A DNA stretch of 64,000 nucleotides from Cherax quadricarinatus (GCF_038502225.1 NC_091292.1:103473629-103537628); one strand, 5' to 3'. Positions 11,073 to 22,490 are shown, numbered from the stretch's first letter. Notes: generated from the letters alone by a model not told the origin. A program made the numbers and translations.

Positions 11073-12242
11073 CTCTGGCTCCTACGTCGTGATGGAACCG
11101 TCGGGGTTAAAACAGCTCTAGGAGATATACGGAATGAATAAGGAAGGAAGTTTTAAGGGTGATGTGTATGTCTTAGTTGGAGGTGAATGTCTTAGATTTG
11201 GTGTGTATGTCTCATGTCTTAAATTTGCAATTGAAATGTATAATATGTGGGTGTCTGTGTATTATTTTTTTTTTTCTTTTGTGATAGTGATATGTTATAG
11301 TGCTCATGTTATGTTATAGATGTTGGTGGAAGTGTTGTGGTATTTTTGTGTATGTCTTATTTTTGTGCGAATGTTTAAAAAATAAGTGTTTTCAGTGATC
11401 ATAGTAGTTTTGAGATGCATGATCTTAGATTTTTTGGTGATCTTGGTGATTAGTGTTGATAGATGACGGTAAACATGATATGGAATTGGTGATCGTGATT
11501 TTTGTGTGAATAATTATAAAAAATGTGTGTTTTCTGTGATCTTGGTGTTGGGGATCATAAAATCTGGTAATCGTCTTGGATATAGTGTTCTTAGATAATG
11601 TAGGGTACAACAGGTTGAAACAAGGGGGGGTTAGGTGTGATGTTACCAACCACCAAGTAACACAATGGGAGTGTGACGTCACTGGAGGTGAGCTCGTCGG
11701 TCCTGTGAGGTGAGACATCGTGTGTTGGTGGTAGTGAGGTGAGTGCGCTTAGATATTGTCAAATATGATTTTTTTTGTGTGTGTGTGTGTGTGTGAAATG
11801 TTTATAAAAATGATTGTTTTCTGTGATATTAGTGATTTTGAGGTAAGTGAACATGGGTGATTGTAGTTGGTGATTGTCTTATATTATGTGTGTGTACAAG
11901 ATATGTTTTCAGTTGATGGTGATCATGTACTAAGTGTTTGCGTATTAGGTTTGTGTTCATGCTTTTTTTTTTATGCGCCAAATGGGGAGGGAGTTCTTGG
12001 TTATAGTGATTTGAGGGGATTTCTATAAAAAGGATGTTAGATGGTGATGTTAAACTTAGTTTCTGGTGATTTTGACGGTGATTGGTAGTATTCAGTGGTG
12101 ATTTGGTAGTAATCAGTAGTGTTTTTTTTTGGGAGTATTCGGAGGTGTTTGATGGTGTTTTTTTGAAGGTGTTCAAATGATGTGCAGAGCATTTTTTGAA
12201 GAAGATCAGTGGTGTTCAGAGTTGGTTCAAAGTTAGTCAGTG

Positions 12243-12634
12243 TTTAGGTTAGGTTAGGATAGGTTAGGTTAGGATAAGTTAGGTTAGGTTAGCTTAGGAT
12301 AAGTTAGGTTAGGTTAGGTTAGGTTAGGTTAGGATAGGTTAGGTTAGGTTAGGTTGGGACAGGTTAGGATAGGTTAGGTTAGGTTAGGTTAGGTTCGGTA
12401 GGTTAGGTAAGGTTAGGTTAGGTTAAGTTAGGTAGTATTCGAGGTGTTCGATGGAGTTAGGTTAGGTTAGGATAGGTTAGGTTAGGTTAGGATAGAGGTG
12501 TTTGATGGAGTTAGGTTGGGTTAGGTTAGGTTAGGTTAGGTTAGGATAGAGGTGATTGATGGAGTTAGGTTAGGTTCGGTTAGGTGAGGTTAGGTTAGGT
12601 TAGGAATTAGGTTAGGTTAGGTTAGGTTAGGATA
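12243..12634. repeat. (TTAGG)n telomere-type array 2', right arm
   Basis: Mirror of 9484-9880, with the same GAGGTGTTTGATGGAGT interruptions. It reads TTAGG on the plus strand, that is, pointing outward from the centre. Confidence 0.9.
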
Positions 12635-12639
12635 GACAG

Positions 12640-12864
12640 TTGGTCTGGAAAGAGATGATTTTCTACCTTGGATGTTACCCGCATTACATGGCGCCTGTCT
12701 GTCCTGAGTTGACGCAGGTGTTATGTTCTACCTTGGGTGTGAAGCGCATTACACCATGTGTTGGGGTGACCCACAATGAGTCTCTCAGAGCGAGGACAGT
12801 GCTTCTATTCGGAAATCGAGTAAATATTTCTACCATTGAGTGTGTTTTACCAACAAGAAAATAA
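12640..12864 (+). other. 74-codon ORF between telomere-type arrays (right arm)
   Basis: Inverted copy of 9254-9478 with an identical 74-residue translation (MVWKEMIFYLGCYPHY...). Function is unknown. Identity between the arms can come from recent arm homogenisation rather than selection. Confidence 0.3.
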
Positions 12865-12977
12865 TGTTCGATTTTACGATAAAGTTTTCAAAACTAATTT
12901 GGAAATATCCAAAAATGGAGTCGTTCAAAGTAATTCTGGAGTACTCTAATGTATTTTGGAAGTGTTCCAATATATTT

Positions 12978-13343
12978 TAGGTTAGGTTAGGATAGGTTCG
13001 GCTAGGTTAGGTTAGGTAAGGTTAAGATAGGTTAGGTTAGGTTAGGTTAGGGTAGGTTAGGTTAGGTTAGGTTAAGTTAGGTTAGGCTAGGTTAGGTTAG
13101 GTTAGGTTGGGTTAGGTTAAGTTAGGTTAGGTTAGGTTAGGCTAGGTTAGGTTAGGTAAGGTTAGGTTAGGGTAGGTTCGGTTAGGTTAGGTTAGGTTAG
13201 GTTAAGTTAGGTTAGGTTAGGCTAGGTTAGGTTAGGTTAGGATAATTTAGGTAAGGTTAGGTTAGGTTAGGCTAGGTTAGGATAAGTTAGGTTAGGTTAG
13301 GTTATGTTAGGATAAGTTAGGTTAGGTTAGGCTAGGTTAGGGA
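12978..13343. repeat. (TTAGG)n telomere-type array 1', right arm
   Basis: Mirror of 8776-9140, ending in a short (TG)n run at 13344-13370. Confidence 0.9.
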
Positions 13344-13639
13344 TGTGTGTGTGTGTGTGTCTGTGTGTGTGGGGGGGATGTGGGATGTGGGTGATGTGGG
13401 ATGTGGGTGTTGTTGTCGAACTAGAGATACCGAAAAGACGTTATAAGTGGGTTGTTTTTGTGACTTTTTCTGATGTAGTGTGGCCCCTTATTAACTTTAA
13501 TGAACTAAAAGGGTTAAAACGAGAAAAAAATGGGGGGTGTGGGTGTTGTGACTTTCTGATGAAATTAGATAAAACGAGAAAAAATTGTGGGTGTTGTGGG
13601 TTGTGGGTGTTGTGGGGTGTGGGTGTTGATCTTAGTTTA

Positions 13640-16035
13640 TGGTGATTTTGGTGGTGTTTTGAGTGTATTCAGTGGTGTTTTAGTATTCAGTGGTGTATTT
13701 GGGAGTACTCAAATGGTGTTTTTGGAAGTGTTTCAGTGTTGTTTGGAAATGTTCAAAGGTGTTCAAAGGTGTTTTGAGTGTGTTCAAATGTTGTTTTTTT
13801 TGAAGGTGATCAAGGGTGTTCAAGGGTGTTTTGAAGGTGTTCGAAGGTGTTTTGAGGTTATTCAAAGGTGTTTTGAGTGTGTTCAAATGATTATGAGAGT
13901 GTTTTGAATGTGTTCAAAGGTGTTTTGAAGGTGTTCAAAGGTGTTTTGAAGGTGTTGAAGGGTGTTTTGAGTGTGTTCAAGGGTGTTTGAAGGTGTTGAA
14001 GGGTGTTTTGATTGAATTCAGCGGTGTTTTAGTAGTAATCAGTGGTGTAATTGGGAGTACTCAAATTGTATACAGAGGTTTTTTGTTCGAAGATGTTTCA
14101 GTGTTGATTGGAAATGTTCAAAGGTGTTTTTGAAAGTGTTCAAGAGTGTTTTGAAGGTGTTCAAGGGTGTTTGAAGGTGTTGAAGGGTGTTTTGATTGAA
14201 TTCAGCGGTGTTTTAGTAGTAATCAGTGGTGTAATTGGGAGTACTCAAATAGTGTTTTGGAAATGTTCATGGGTGTTGTGGGATGTGGGTGTTGTGGGTG
14301 TTGTTGACGAACTAGAGATACCGAAAAAAAATGTTATAAGTGGGTTGTTGTTGGGACTTTTTCTGATGTAGTGTGTCCCCTTATTAACTTTAATGAACTA
14401 AAAGGGCTAAAACGAGAAAAAAAATGTGGGTTGTTGTTGTGACTTTCTGATGTACTGTGTCCCCTTATTAACTTTAATGAACTAAAAGGGTTAAAACGAG
14501 AAAAATTGTGGGTGTTGTGGGGTGTGTGTGCGTGTGTGTTAGGTGTCATAGAGTTTTTTTTTTTTTTTTGTGAAAATCTTGGTTACAGTGATGACATTAG
14601 TTAAAACGAGTAAAATTTGTTGGTAATTGATGAGGGTAGTGTAGTCGAATTAGAGTTACCGAAAAAAAGATGATATAAGTGGGTTGTGATGAAATTAGTT
14701 TAAAAAAAACGATATTCAAAGGTGTTTTGAAGGTGTTCAAGGGTGTTTATGTGAGTATTCAAATGATTATGAGAGTGTTTTTGGGGGTGTTCAAAGTAAA
14801 GTGTTTGAGTTAGTTTTTGTGATAATGTTGTGAAGTCTGGAGACTGAGGGATGAGTTGTAATTTAATGAAATGTGTAAGTGCAGATAAATTAGAGATGTC
14901 AAATCTTATTTGGGAGTACTCAAATAGTGTTTTGGAAATGTTCAAAGGTGTTTTGAGTGTGTTCAAATGTTGTTTTTGAAGGTGTTCAAGGGTGTTTTGA
15001 AGGTGTTCAAGGGTGTTTTGAAGGTGTTCAAAGGTGTTTTGAGGTTATTCAAAGGTGTTTTGAGTGTGTTCAAATGATTATGAGAGTGCTTTGAAGGTGT
15101 TTTGAAGGTGTTCAAGGGTGTTTATGTGAGTATTCAAAGGTGTTTTTTGAAGGTGTGCAAATGTTGTTTTTGAAGGTGTTCAAGGGTGTTTTGAAGGTGT
15201 TCAAGGGTGTTTTGAAGGTGTTCAAAGGTGTTTTGAGGTTATTCAAAGGTGTTTTGAGGTTATTCAAAGGTGTTTTGAAGGTGTTCAAGGGTGTTTTGAA
15301 GGTGTACAAATGATGTGCAAGAGTACTTTTGAGTGTGTTCAAATGTTGTTTTTGAAGGTGTTCAAGGGTGTTTTGAAGGTGTTCAAAGGTGTTTTGAGGT
15401 TATTCAAAGGTGTTTTGAAGGTGTTCAAAGGTGTTTTGAGGTTATTCAAAGGTGTTTTGAGTGTGTTCAAATGATTATGAGAGTGTTTTGAAGGTGTTCA
15501 AAGGTGTTTGGAAGGTGTTCAAGGGTGTTTTGAAGGTGTTCAAGGGTGTTTTGAAGGTGTTCAAGGGTGTTTATGTGAGTATTCAAAGGTGTTTTGAGTG
15601 TGTTCAAATGATTATGAGAGTGTTTTGAAGGTGTTCAAAGGTGTTTGGAAGGTGTTCAAATGATGTGTTGATTGGAAATGTTCAAAGGTGTTCAAAGGTG
15701 TTTTGAGTGTGTTCAAATGTTTTTTGAAGGTGATCAAGGGTGTTTTGAAGGTGTTCAAGGGTGTTTTGAAGGTGTTCAAAGGTGTTTTGAGGTTATTCAA
15801 AAGGTGTTTTTGAGGGTGTTCAAGAGTGCTTTGAAGGTGTTCAAAGGTGTTTTGAAGGTGTTGAAGGGTGATTTGATTGAAATCAGCGGTGTTTTAGTAG
15901 TATTCAGTGGTGTAATTGGGAGTACTCAAATTGTGTTTTTTTTGGAAGTGTTCAAAGGTGTTTTGAGTGTGTTCAAATGTTGTTTTTTTGAAGGTGATCA
16001 AGGGTGTTCAAGGGTGTTTTGAAGGTGTTCAAAGT
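13640..16035. repeat. 21-bp minisatellite blocks, right arm
   Basis: Inverted counterpart of 6010-8470 (TTTGAAGGTGTTCAAAGGTG units). It includes an extra duplicated stretch near 13980-14260 (ATTCAGCGGTGTTTTAGTAG twice) that the left arm does not have in the same form. Confidence 0.85.
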
Positions 16036-16559
16036 AAAAGTGCGTATTTAACTTCGTAATATGTAAAATTGTGAGTAGTGAATTTAACGAAAGTGGATGT
16101 AAGCGATGTGGTGACTTTCTGATGCATGTGTCCCCTTATTAACTTTAATGAACTAAAAGGGTTAAAACGAGAAAAATTGGGGGTTATGAGTGAAAATTGT
16201 GAGGTGTTGGTTGGAGTGTGAGGGTTCGGGAGGGTGGGGAGGAGGTTACTTCGTGGGGGGAGTGACCTGAGATGAAATAGTTAAAAAATGTCTAGACTTG
16301 TGTTGTAAAGAAATTGTGAGTATTAACGAAAAAATGTGCCTTTCTGATGTACTGTGTCCCCTTATTAACTAAAAGGGTAGACAAGATTCAGCCTGTGTGC
16401 GCGTGACGTCACTACTATGTTCCCTTATTATCTTGAATGAACTAAAAGGACCGACCTGATTCAACCTGTGTGCTGGGTCAACACGTGACGTCACTGACCG
16501 CCGAGTAAACACCCTTCATTAGACCTGTAGTAAGCATGCCCCCATAGGAGGAGTCTATT

Positions 16560-17465
16560 TTGAATGCTTACCCCCAGAGGGGGGATTCCAAAAACTTTGA
16601 TCCGAGGAATTTCGAAAACCCCATAGGGGGGAATCCAAAAAACTTGATCCAAGGAGATGGAGAATTTCGAAAACCCCATAGGGAGGAATCCAAAAAACTT
16701 GATCCGAGGAGATGGAGAATTTCGAAAACCCCATAGGGGGGAATCCAAAAAAACTTGATCCAAGGAGATGGAGAATTTCGAAAACCCCATAGGGGGGGAA
16801 TCCAAAAAAACTTGATCCGAGGAGATGGAGAATTTCGAAAACCCCATAGGGGGGAATCCAAAAACTTGTATTATCGAGAAATTTTTGGGGTTGGGGGGTG
16901 AAAGTGGGAGGGTGATCCGAGGAAGTGGAGACTTTGATATTGAGAAATTTTTTGGGGATGGGGGGTGAAAGGAGGGGTACCCAAAAACTTGATCCGAGGA
17001 ATTGGAGAATTTCGAAAACCCCATAGGGGGGAGAATCCAAAAACCTTGATCCAAGGAGATCATAAGAAAAAAAATTCGAGGCGCGGGGGCGATCCGGATG
17101 ACGCTGCAGAAGGCGCAGCAGAAGGCGCGGGCGGGGGTCGCGAAGGGCGGGCGCGCGCGCGGGGCGGGGCGCGCGGGCGGGCGCGCGGGCGGGCGCGCGG
17201 CGCGAGGGTGGGGTCGCGAGGCGGGGGGGTCGTCGGGGGGGGGGGTATTGGTTGGGGGGTCAAGGGTGAGGTAGTCTCGAGGGCGAGGTCATGGTCAAAA
17301 CCGGAAGTAACACCTAGGTGTGAAAAGGTGACCCTCCAGCTGCTGGTCCTAGACCGGATACCTCGCTCAGTGGAAGGCCTAAACCGGAAGTCCTCGCTCT
17401 GTAGAAGGCCCAAACCGGAAGTTCCTCGCCCAGGAAAAAGCCTAAACCGGAAGTTCCTCCCCCTG
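16560..17465. repeat. 63-bp array, CpG tract and terminal subrepeats, right arm
   Basis: In inverted order: the 63-bp units (16560-17060), the CpG tract (17080-17230) and the AACCGGAAGT terminal units (17300-17465). Confidence 0.85.
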
Positions 17466-17482
17466 TAGAAAAGTTCACTACT

Positions 17483-17488
17483 AATGGC
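17483..17488. repeat. Right 6-bp target-site duplication
   Basis: AATGGC directly follows the last arm base (...GTTCACTACT), matching 4520-4525. Confidence 0.65.
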
Positions 17489-18099
17489 TTATAACATCTC
17501 CAATAGTTTATAATAATAGTATTATTATTATTATTATTAAAGGTTCATTCCTATTTATACTTCCTTAATATTTTATAAATTGGTAAATTCAGCTTTAGTC
17601 CATGAACAATAACGTTAATAATAATTATAATGATCGTCCTTAATGCCGTCTACATCAATGCAGACTTCTGATCCAACAACTTACATCTGTCATATATAAA
17701 CAGAAGATAATGTGAGTTAAGTTCGTATGACCATCATGAAATATCCTCACATTCACAATTGTGAAAAATTCAAGCAATCAGTATTGGCGCTGTTAAATTA
17801 ATCACCAGTTAATGAATCAGTCCTGACGCCCTTTAACCAGCATTAATGGGTGCTGGTACCAATGTATGAGTAAGTGGTCAATTTGCTAGTCAATCGTGAT
17901 ACTCTTACATCAGTCAGTGAATAAGTAGTTAATCCTAGATCACTCCTAACATTATGTATTAAACAGAAATCAATCTTGACATCTCTCTGTAAACGAAGTT
18001 ATTTAGACCAGACACCCTTGTATCCAGCAGTTATCAGAAGCGGCTTTCATTTATCGTTAAGGTCTGTGGAAATGGGAGAGATCATAAATACTAACATGG
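17489..18099. other. Unique AT-rich sequence
   Basis: A short (ATT)n run occurs at 17517-17540. No gene or known repeat is recognised. Confidence 0.5.
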
Positions 18100-18530
18100 A
18101 GTTGCTACCTGGACCCAGGCTGGCACGCCACCATTTCCTGGCCAGGTGACTGACTGCCTGACATCAGCTCGTCCAGTGGAAAGGTAACAGCAACTACAAG
18201 GACTTTCATGTTCCTGTTCCCGTCTTTCGAACAATCCATCCTGTTAATTCTCAGAATTTTGTAGGTAGTTATGATACCCCTTCTGTTCTTTAATATCAAG
18301 TTTAGCTGCTTTAGTCTCTCCCTTAATTAACTTCACAAAAAGTATTGTACGTTATCCAGTTTCTTAGCATGCTTGATCAGGTGTGGTTTCTATACTGGGG
18401 CTTCATAGCCCAATAGGGTCTTGCATATCCCTCATATAATGACTCCTTGCTGAGGTTCCTGAAAGCTAAACTTAAACTTGCCAGACACGCATTTGCTGCA
18501 GCAGTTATTCGGTTGGTGTGTACTCACCTA
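18100..18530 (-). pseudogene. Old CR1-like LINE ORF2 3' fragment
   Basis: The minus strand carries ENRRG-like then TTYKILR, and further upstream the AAAN(AC)VSGKF and HLIKHAKKL-type words that match the C-terminal region of the better copy at 18778-19503 (ENRRVRGDMITTYKIL, HLVKHAKRLEKVQRF). Many stops and shifts mark it as older than its neighbour. Confidence 0.55.
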
Positions 18531-18777
18531 GTTGTGGTTGCGAGGGGTAGAGTCACGGCTCCTGGCCCCGCCTCTGTGTTTGTGTGTACTCACCTAGTTG
18601 TACTCGCCTAGTTGTGGTTGCAGGGGTCGAATCATTGCTCCTGGCCCCGCCTCTTCACTGGTCGCTACTGTGTGTGTGTGTCCGTGTGTGTGTGTGTACT
18701 CACCTAATTGTACTCACCTAATTGTGGTTGCAGGGGTCGATACTCAGCTCCTGGCCCCGCCTCTTCACTGATCGCTA
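18531..18777 (-). repeat. LINE 3' region with GTACTCACCTA repeats
   Basis: Three copies of a GTGTGTACTCACCTA(G/A)TTGT... CTCCTGGCCCCGCCTCTTCA unit lie just downstream of the LINE ORF2 stop. The same sequence recurs alone near 43885-43945. It is the 3' non-coding tail of the CR1-like LINE or a SINE that shares it. Confidence 0.6.
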
Positions 18778-19503
18778 CTAGGTCCTCTTCCTCTCTGCTT
18801 CCTGAGCTTTGTCATACCTCTTCTTAAAACTATGTATGGTTCCTGCCTCCACTACTTCACTTGCTAGGCTATTCCACTTCCTGATGACTCTGTGACTGAA
18901 GAAATACTTCCTAACGTCCCTGTGACTCGTCTGAGTCTTCAGCTTCCAGTTGTGACCCCTTGTTTCTGAGTCCCCTCTCTGGAACATCCTATCTCTGCCC
19001 ACCTTGTCTATTCCCCACAGTATCTTGTATGTCGTTATCATGTCTCCCCTGACCCTTCTGTTTTCCAGTGTCGTCAGTCCGATTTCCCTCAACCTTTCCT
19101 CGTACGACATTCCCCTGAGCTCTGGGACTAGCCTTGTTGCAAACCTTTGTACTTTCTCTAACCTCTTGGCGTGCTTGACCAGGTGTGGGTTCCAGACTGG
19201 TGCTGCATACTCCAGTATGGGCCTAACATACACAGTGTACAGTGTCTTGAACGATTCTTTATTAAGGTATCGGAACGCTATTCTCAGGTTTGCCAGGCGC
19301 CCGTATGCTGCAGCAGTTATTTGGTTGATGTGTGCCTCCGGTGACGTGCTCGGTGTTATGGTCACCCCAAGGTCTTTCTCCCTGAGTGAGGTCTGTAGTC
19401 TTTGTCCACCTAGCCTATACTCTGCGGTCTTCTTTGCCCCTCCCCAATCTTCATGACTTCGCATTTGGCAAGGTTGAATTCGAGAAGCCAGTTTCTGGAC
19501 CAC
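18778..19503 (-). pseudogene. CR1-like LINE ORF2, C-terminal part
   Basis: This is the C-terminal domain after the reverse transcriptase palm. Visible words are LGVTITPSTSPEAHI, ILEYAAPVWNPHL, HAKRLEKVQRFATRLV, ENRRVRGDMITTYKI and the final RKWNSLASEV, all typical of CR1/Jockey-group non-LTR retrotransposons. The frame is open for about 240 codons to a TAG near the 3' repeat tail. A frameshift near 19500 separates it from the RT core, so the element is dead. Confidence 0.8.
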
Positions 19504-20372
19504 ATGTCCAGCCTGTCCAGGTCTCTTTGCAGTCCTGCCTCATCCTCATCCGATTTAATTCTTCTCATCAACGTCATCTGCGAACAGGGACACTTCAGAG
19601 TCTATTCCTTCCATCATGTCGTTCGCATATATCAAAAATAGCACTGGTCCTAGAACTTACCCCTGTGGGACCCCGCTCGTCACAGGCGCCCACTGTGATA
19701 CCTCTTCACGTACCATGACTCGTTGTTGCCTCCCTGTCAGGTATTCCCTGATCCATTGCAGTGCCCTCCCTGTTATATGCGCCTTATCCTCCAGCTTCTG
19801 CACTAATCTCTTGTGCGGAACTGTGTCAAAGGCCTTCCTGCAGTCTAGGAAAATGCAATCAACCCATCCCTCTCTCTCGTGTCTTCTGTTACCTTGTCAT
19901 AAAACCCCAGAAGGTTTGTGAACCATACCCCCGGCCGGGATTGAACCCATGCTGGTTTTCATTTATAATCTTGTTCCGTTCCAGGTGTTCCACCACTCTC
20001 CTCCTGATAATCTTCTCCATGACTTTGCACACAATACATGTCAGATACACAGGTCTGTAGTTTAGTGCCTCATTTCTGTTTCCTTTCTTAAATATGGGGA
20101 CTACATTTACTGTCTTCCATTTCTCAGGTAGTTACCCAGTTTCAAGGGAAGTGTTGAAGATTGTGGTTAGGGGCACACACAGCATCTCTGCTCCTTCTCT
20201 AAGGACCCACGGGGAGATGTCCTGGCCCATCGCCTTTGAGGTATCAAGGTCACTTAGCAGCTTCTGCACCTCCTCCTCAGTTGTTCGTATGTCATCCAAC
20301 ACTTGTTGGTATATCCCTCTTGATGTTCCCTTCTGTGCTGTCTTCCCAGAGCCCTTTCTGTCTCTACAGTAA
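19504..20372 (-). pseudogene. CR1-like LINE ORF2, reverse transcriptase core (frameshifted)
   Basis: In broken frames the minus strand shows the RT motifs: NQHGFNPGRG (19935), the catalytic FADD box at 19573-19584 (SLFADDVDE), and the motif between them with DCRKAF. The order agrees with the neighbouring pieces of the same element. Several indels interrupt the reading frame. The HGFNPGRG stretch contains a 28-bp identity with a tRNA-like SINE (see findings). Confidence 0.7.
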
Positions 20373-21399
20373 AAACTTCCTTAAATCTCCTGTTTAGCTC
20401 CTCACATACCTCCTGATCATTTCTTGTGAGTTCTCCACCTTCTGTCCTCAGTCTGATCACCTGGTCTTTGACTGTTGTCTTCCTCCTGATGTGGCCATAC
20501 AACAGTTTCGGGTCAGTCTTGATTTTCAATGCTATGTTATTTTCATACTGTTGCTGGGCCTCCCTCCTTACTTGTGCATACTCGTTCCTGGCTCTGCGAC
20601 TAATCTCCCTATTTTCGTGTGTTCTCTGCCTTCTGTACTTTTTCCATTCTCTATTGCACTTTGTTTTTGCCTCCTTACACCGTAGGGTAAACCAGGGGCT
20701 CGTTCTGGTCTTCCCATTGTTTCTGTTGCCCTTGGGAATAAACCTTTCCACTGCCTCCTTGCATTTTGTTGTTACATATTCCATCATTTCATTTACTGGC
20801 TTTCCTGCCAGTTCTCTGTCCCACAGAACCTCCTGCAGGAAGTTCCTCAACCCTATGTAGTCCCCTCTTTTATAGTCTGGCTTTTCCCATTCAACTCCTG
20901 TTACTCTCTCCACTTGCAACTCTACTATGTATTCAAAGCACAGAACCACGTGGTCACTAGCTCCTAGGGGACTCTCATATGTGATGTCCTCAATGTCTGA
21001 ACTGCCTAGGGTGAACACAATGTCCAATCTTGCTGGTTCATCCTCCCCTCTCACTCTGGTAGTGTTCTTAACATGTTGGTGCATGAGGTTTTCCAGCACC
21101 ACATCCAACATCTTGGCTCTCCATGTTTCGGGACTCCCATGTGGCTCCAGGTTTTCCCAGTCAATCTCCCTGTGGTTGAAATCCCCCATAACCAGCAACT
21201 TTGTTCTGCCGGAGTGAGCTCTTCTTGCCACCTCAGCAAGTGTGTCCACCATTGCTCTGTTGCTCTCTTCATATTCCTCTCTTGGCCTCCTGCAGTTCTG
21301 TGGTGGATTATACATCACTGCAATGACCACCTTGTGCTCCCCAGACTGAAGTGTACCTACTATGTAGTCACTTTCTCCTGTCTCGTCTATGCCTCCCAT
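20254..21399 (-). pseudogene. CR1-like LINE ORF2, endonuclease and RT N-terminal part
   Basis: An open frame of 381 codons. It holds the APE-type endonuclease motifs KLLVMGDFNHREIDWE (catalytic D and N) and LGASDHVVL (SDH box), followed by the basic linker rich in NREWKKYRRQR before the RT. It would nick target DNA and prime reverse transcription in an active element. It is disconnected by shifts from 21479-21745 upstream and 20250 downstream. Confidence 0.8.
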
Positions 21400-21478
21400 T
21401 TTCTCGAATTTCCATCGTTTTTTTTACGAGCAGAGCAACCCCTCCTCCCCCTCTGCCCCTTCTACCTTTCCTCATGAT

Positions 21479-21896
21479 CTAGTATCCTGGTGGGAAGATT
21501 GCATCTGTTATTGTCTCCGTGAGTTTTGTTTCTGTAACTGCTATGATGTCTGGGGACTTCTCATTGATTCTTTTTTGCCATTCCTCATATTTATTCGTTA
21601 ATCCATCCACATTTGTGTACCAAACCTTCAACTTCTGTTCTAATACTGTAACTGTGGTCCTGGGGGAATACTGGGGTTGGGAGAGCAGGAGCCCTGGTGG
21701 GGGCCTGTGGGGGGGTTGCAGTGGAGGTGGAGGAAGAGCTCCCATAGGGGGTTGCTGTAGGGGTAGGGTTCGTGGTGCGGGGGATAGGAACAGAGGGATC
21801 GGTGTGTGATGGTTGGTTTGGATTGTTCAGTTGCCTTGGGGGTGTCGTGGCTGTGTGTGTGTGTGTGTGCGTGAGAAAAGTTAGTTGTCCCGGCAT
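21479..21896 (-). pseudogene. CR1-like LINE ORF2 start: endonuclease N-terminus
   Basis: The 88-codon frame ends with LKVWYTNVDGLTNKYEEW and DIIAVTETKLTE, which are endonuclease motifs I (N) and II (E). Upstream lies a Pro/Thr-rich stretch that overlaps a (GT)n tract (21841-21871). This is the 5' end of the element as far as it can be traced. Confidence 0.7.
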
Positions 21897-22205
21897 AAAC
21901 TGGAACGGTATAGCAGGTTAAGACTGGCTTGTAGGGGAAGACTGGTTCAGAGTGACAGGCGCCACCTTCCAGCTTCTGTGTTAATCCCCATGACTATCAA
22001 TAGCTGTTACATACGTATCTTGCTAGGATGCGTCTTCCCTCTAACATCTTGCTAGGATATGTTTCCTGCAGCACCTGCTAAGATATACCAGGAGATGATG
22101 TGTATCCATGAGGGGGCTCACAAGGATGCACCTACTAACGACAGTACTATTAAAAATGTGTTGTCTGCAACACGAAGAATCATTCAGTTATGGAAATATA
22201 AACAC
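21897..22205. other. No gene recognised
   Basis: Contains short TTGCTAGGATGCGTCTTCC-like direct repeats (22019-22080) and nothing else clear. Confidence 0.4.
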
Positions 22206-22490
22206 ATATGCAGTATAATGTGATCCTTTATTGACTACGTTTCGCCCACACAGTGGGCTTTTTCAAGTCACAAACAGATCTACCTGGGGTGGAAGGTACG
22301 TGAGTATTTGTAGTCAGGTTCAGAATGTTGAGGTCAGGTGGAGAATGCTGCATCTGACCTCAGCATTCTGAACCTGACTATAAATACTCGCGTCCCTTCC
22401 ACCCCAGGTAGATCTGTTTGTGACTTGAAAAAGCCCACTGTGTGTGCGAAACGTAGTCAATAAAGTATCACATTGTGTCGGTATTTTATA
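22206..22490. mobile_element. Inverted pair of Penelope-like element termini
   Basis: 22207-22340 and 22350-22480 are inverted copies containing TTTATTGACTACGTTTCGCC and its complement GCGAAACGTAGTCAATAAAG. The GCGAAACGT core next to a short hairpin and an AATAAA-like tail is the same design as at both ends of the Penelope-like element at 44763-47067. No coding part remains between them. Confidence 0.55.

Larger units (their letters stand above)
4526..17482. mobile_element. 12.96-kb giant foldback element with ~6.5-kb inverted arms, Polinton-like ends
   Basis: Left arm 4526-11040 and right arm 11073-17482 are inverted copies separated by a 32-bp spacer. The ends read AGTAGTGAAC...GTTCACTACT and are flanked by the 6-bp direct repeat AATGGC. 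A 6-bp duplication with 5'-AG/CT-3' termini and long inverted repeats is the published end signature of Polinton/Maverick elements. However, no integrase, DNA polymerase B, packaging ATPase, transposase or other coding domain is visible, so if related this is a non-autonomous, arm-only derivative. Arms made of internal tandem repeats also recall Drosophila Foldback elements. The arms differ by about 105 bp overall and by local rearrangements, for example the shorter CpG tract on the right and a different repeat order around 7780-8000 versus 13980-14250. The family assignment is inference; the inverted repeat and the flanking 6-mer are seen directly. Confidence 0.7.

Noticed and set aside
4526..17482. 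A CRISPR array or integrated virus with coding genes
   Set aside because: Repeats are contiguous without unique spacers, and no viral or Polinton core gene is visible in the arms.
19004..20860. Plus-strand ORFs across the CR1-like LINE
   Set aside because: Antisense shadows; the endonuclease and RT motifs are all on the minus strand.
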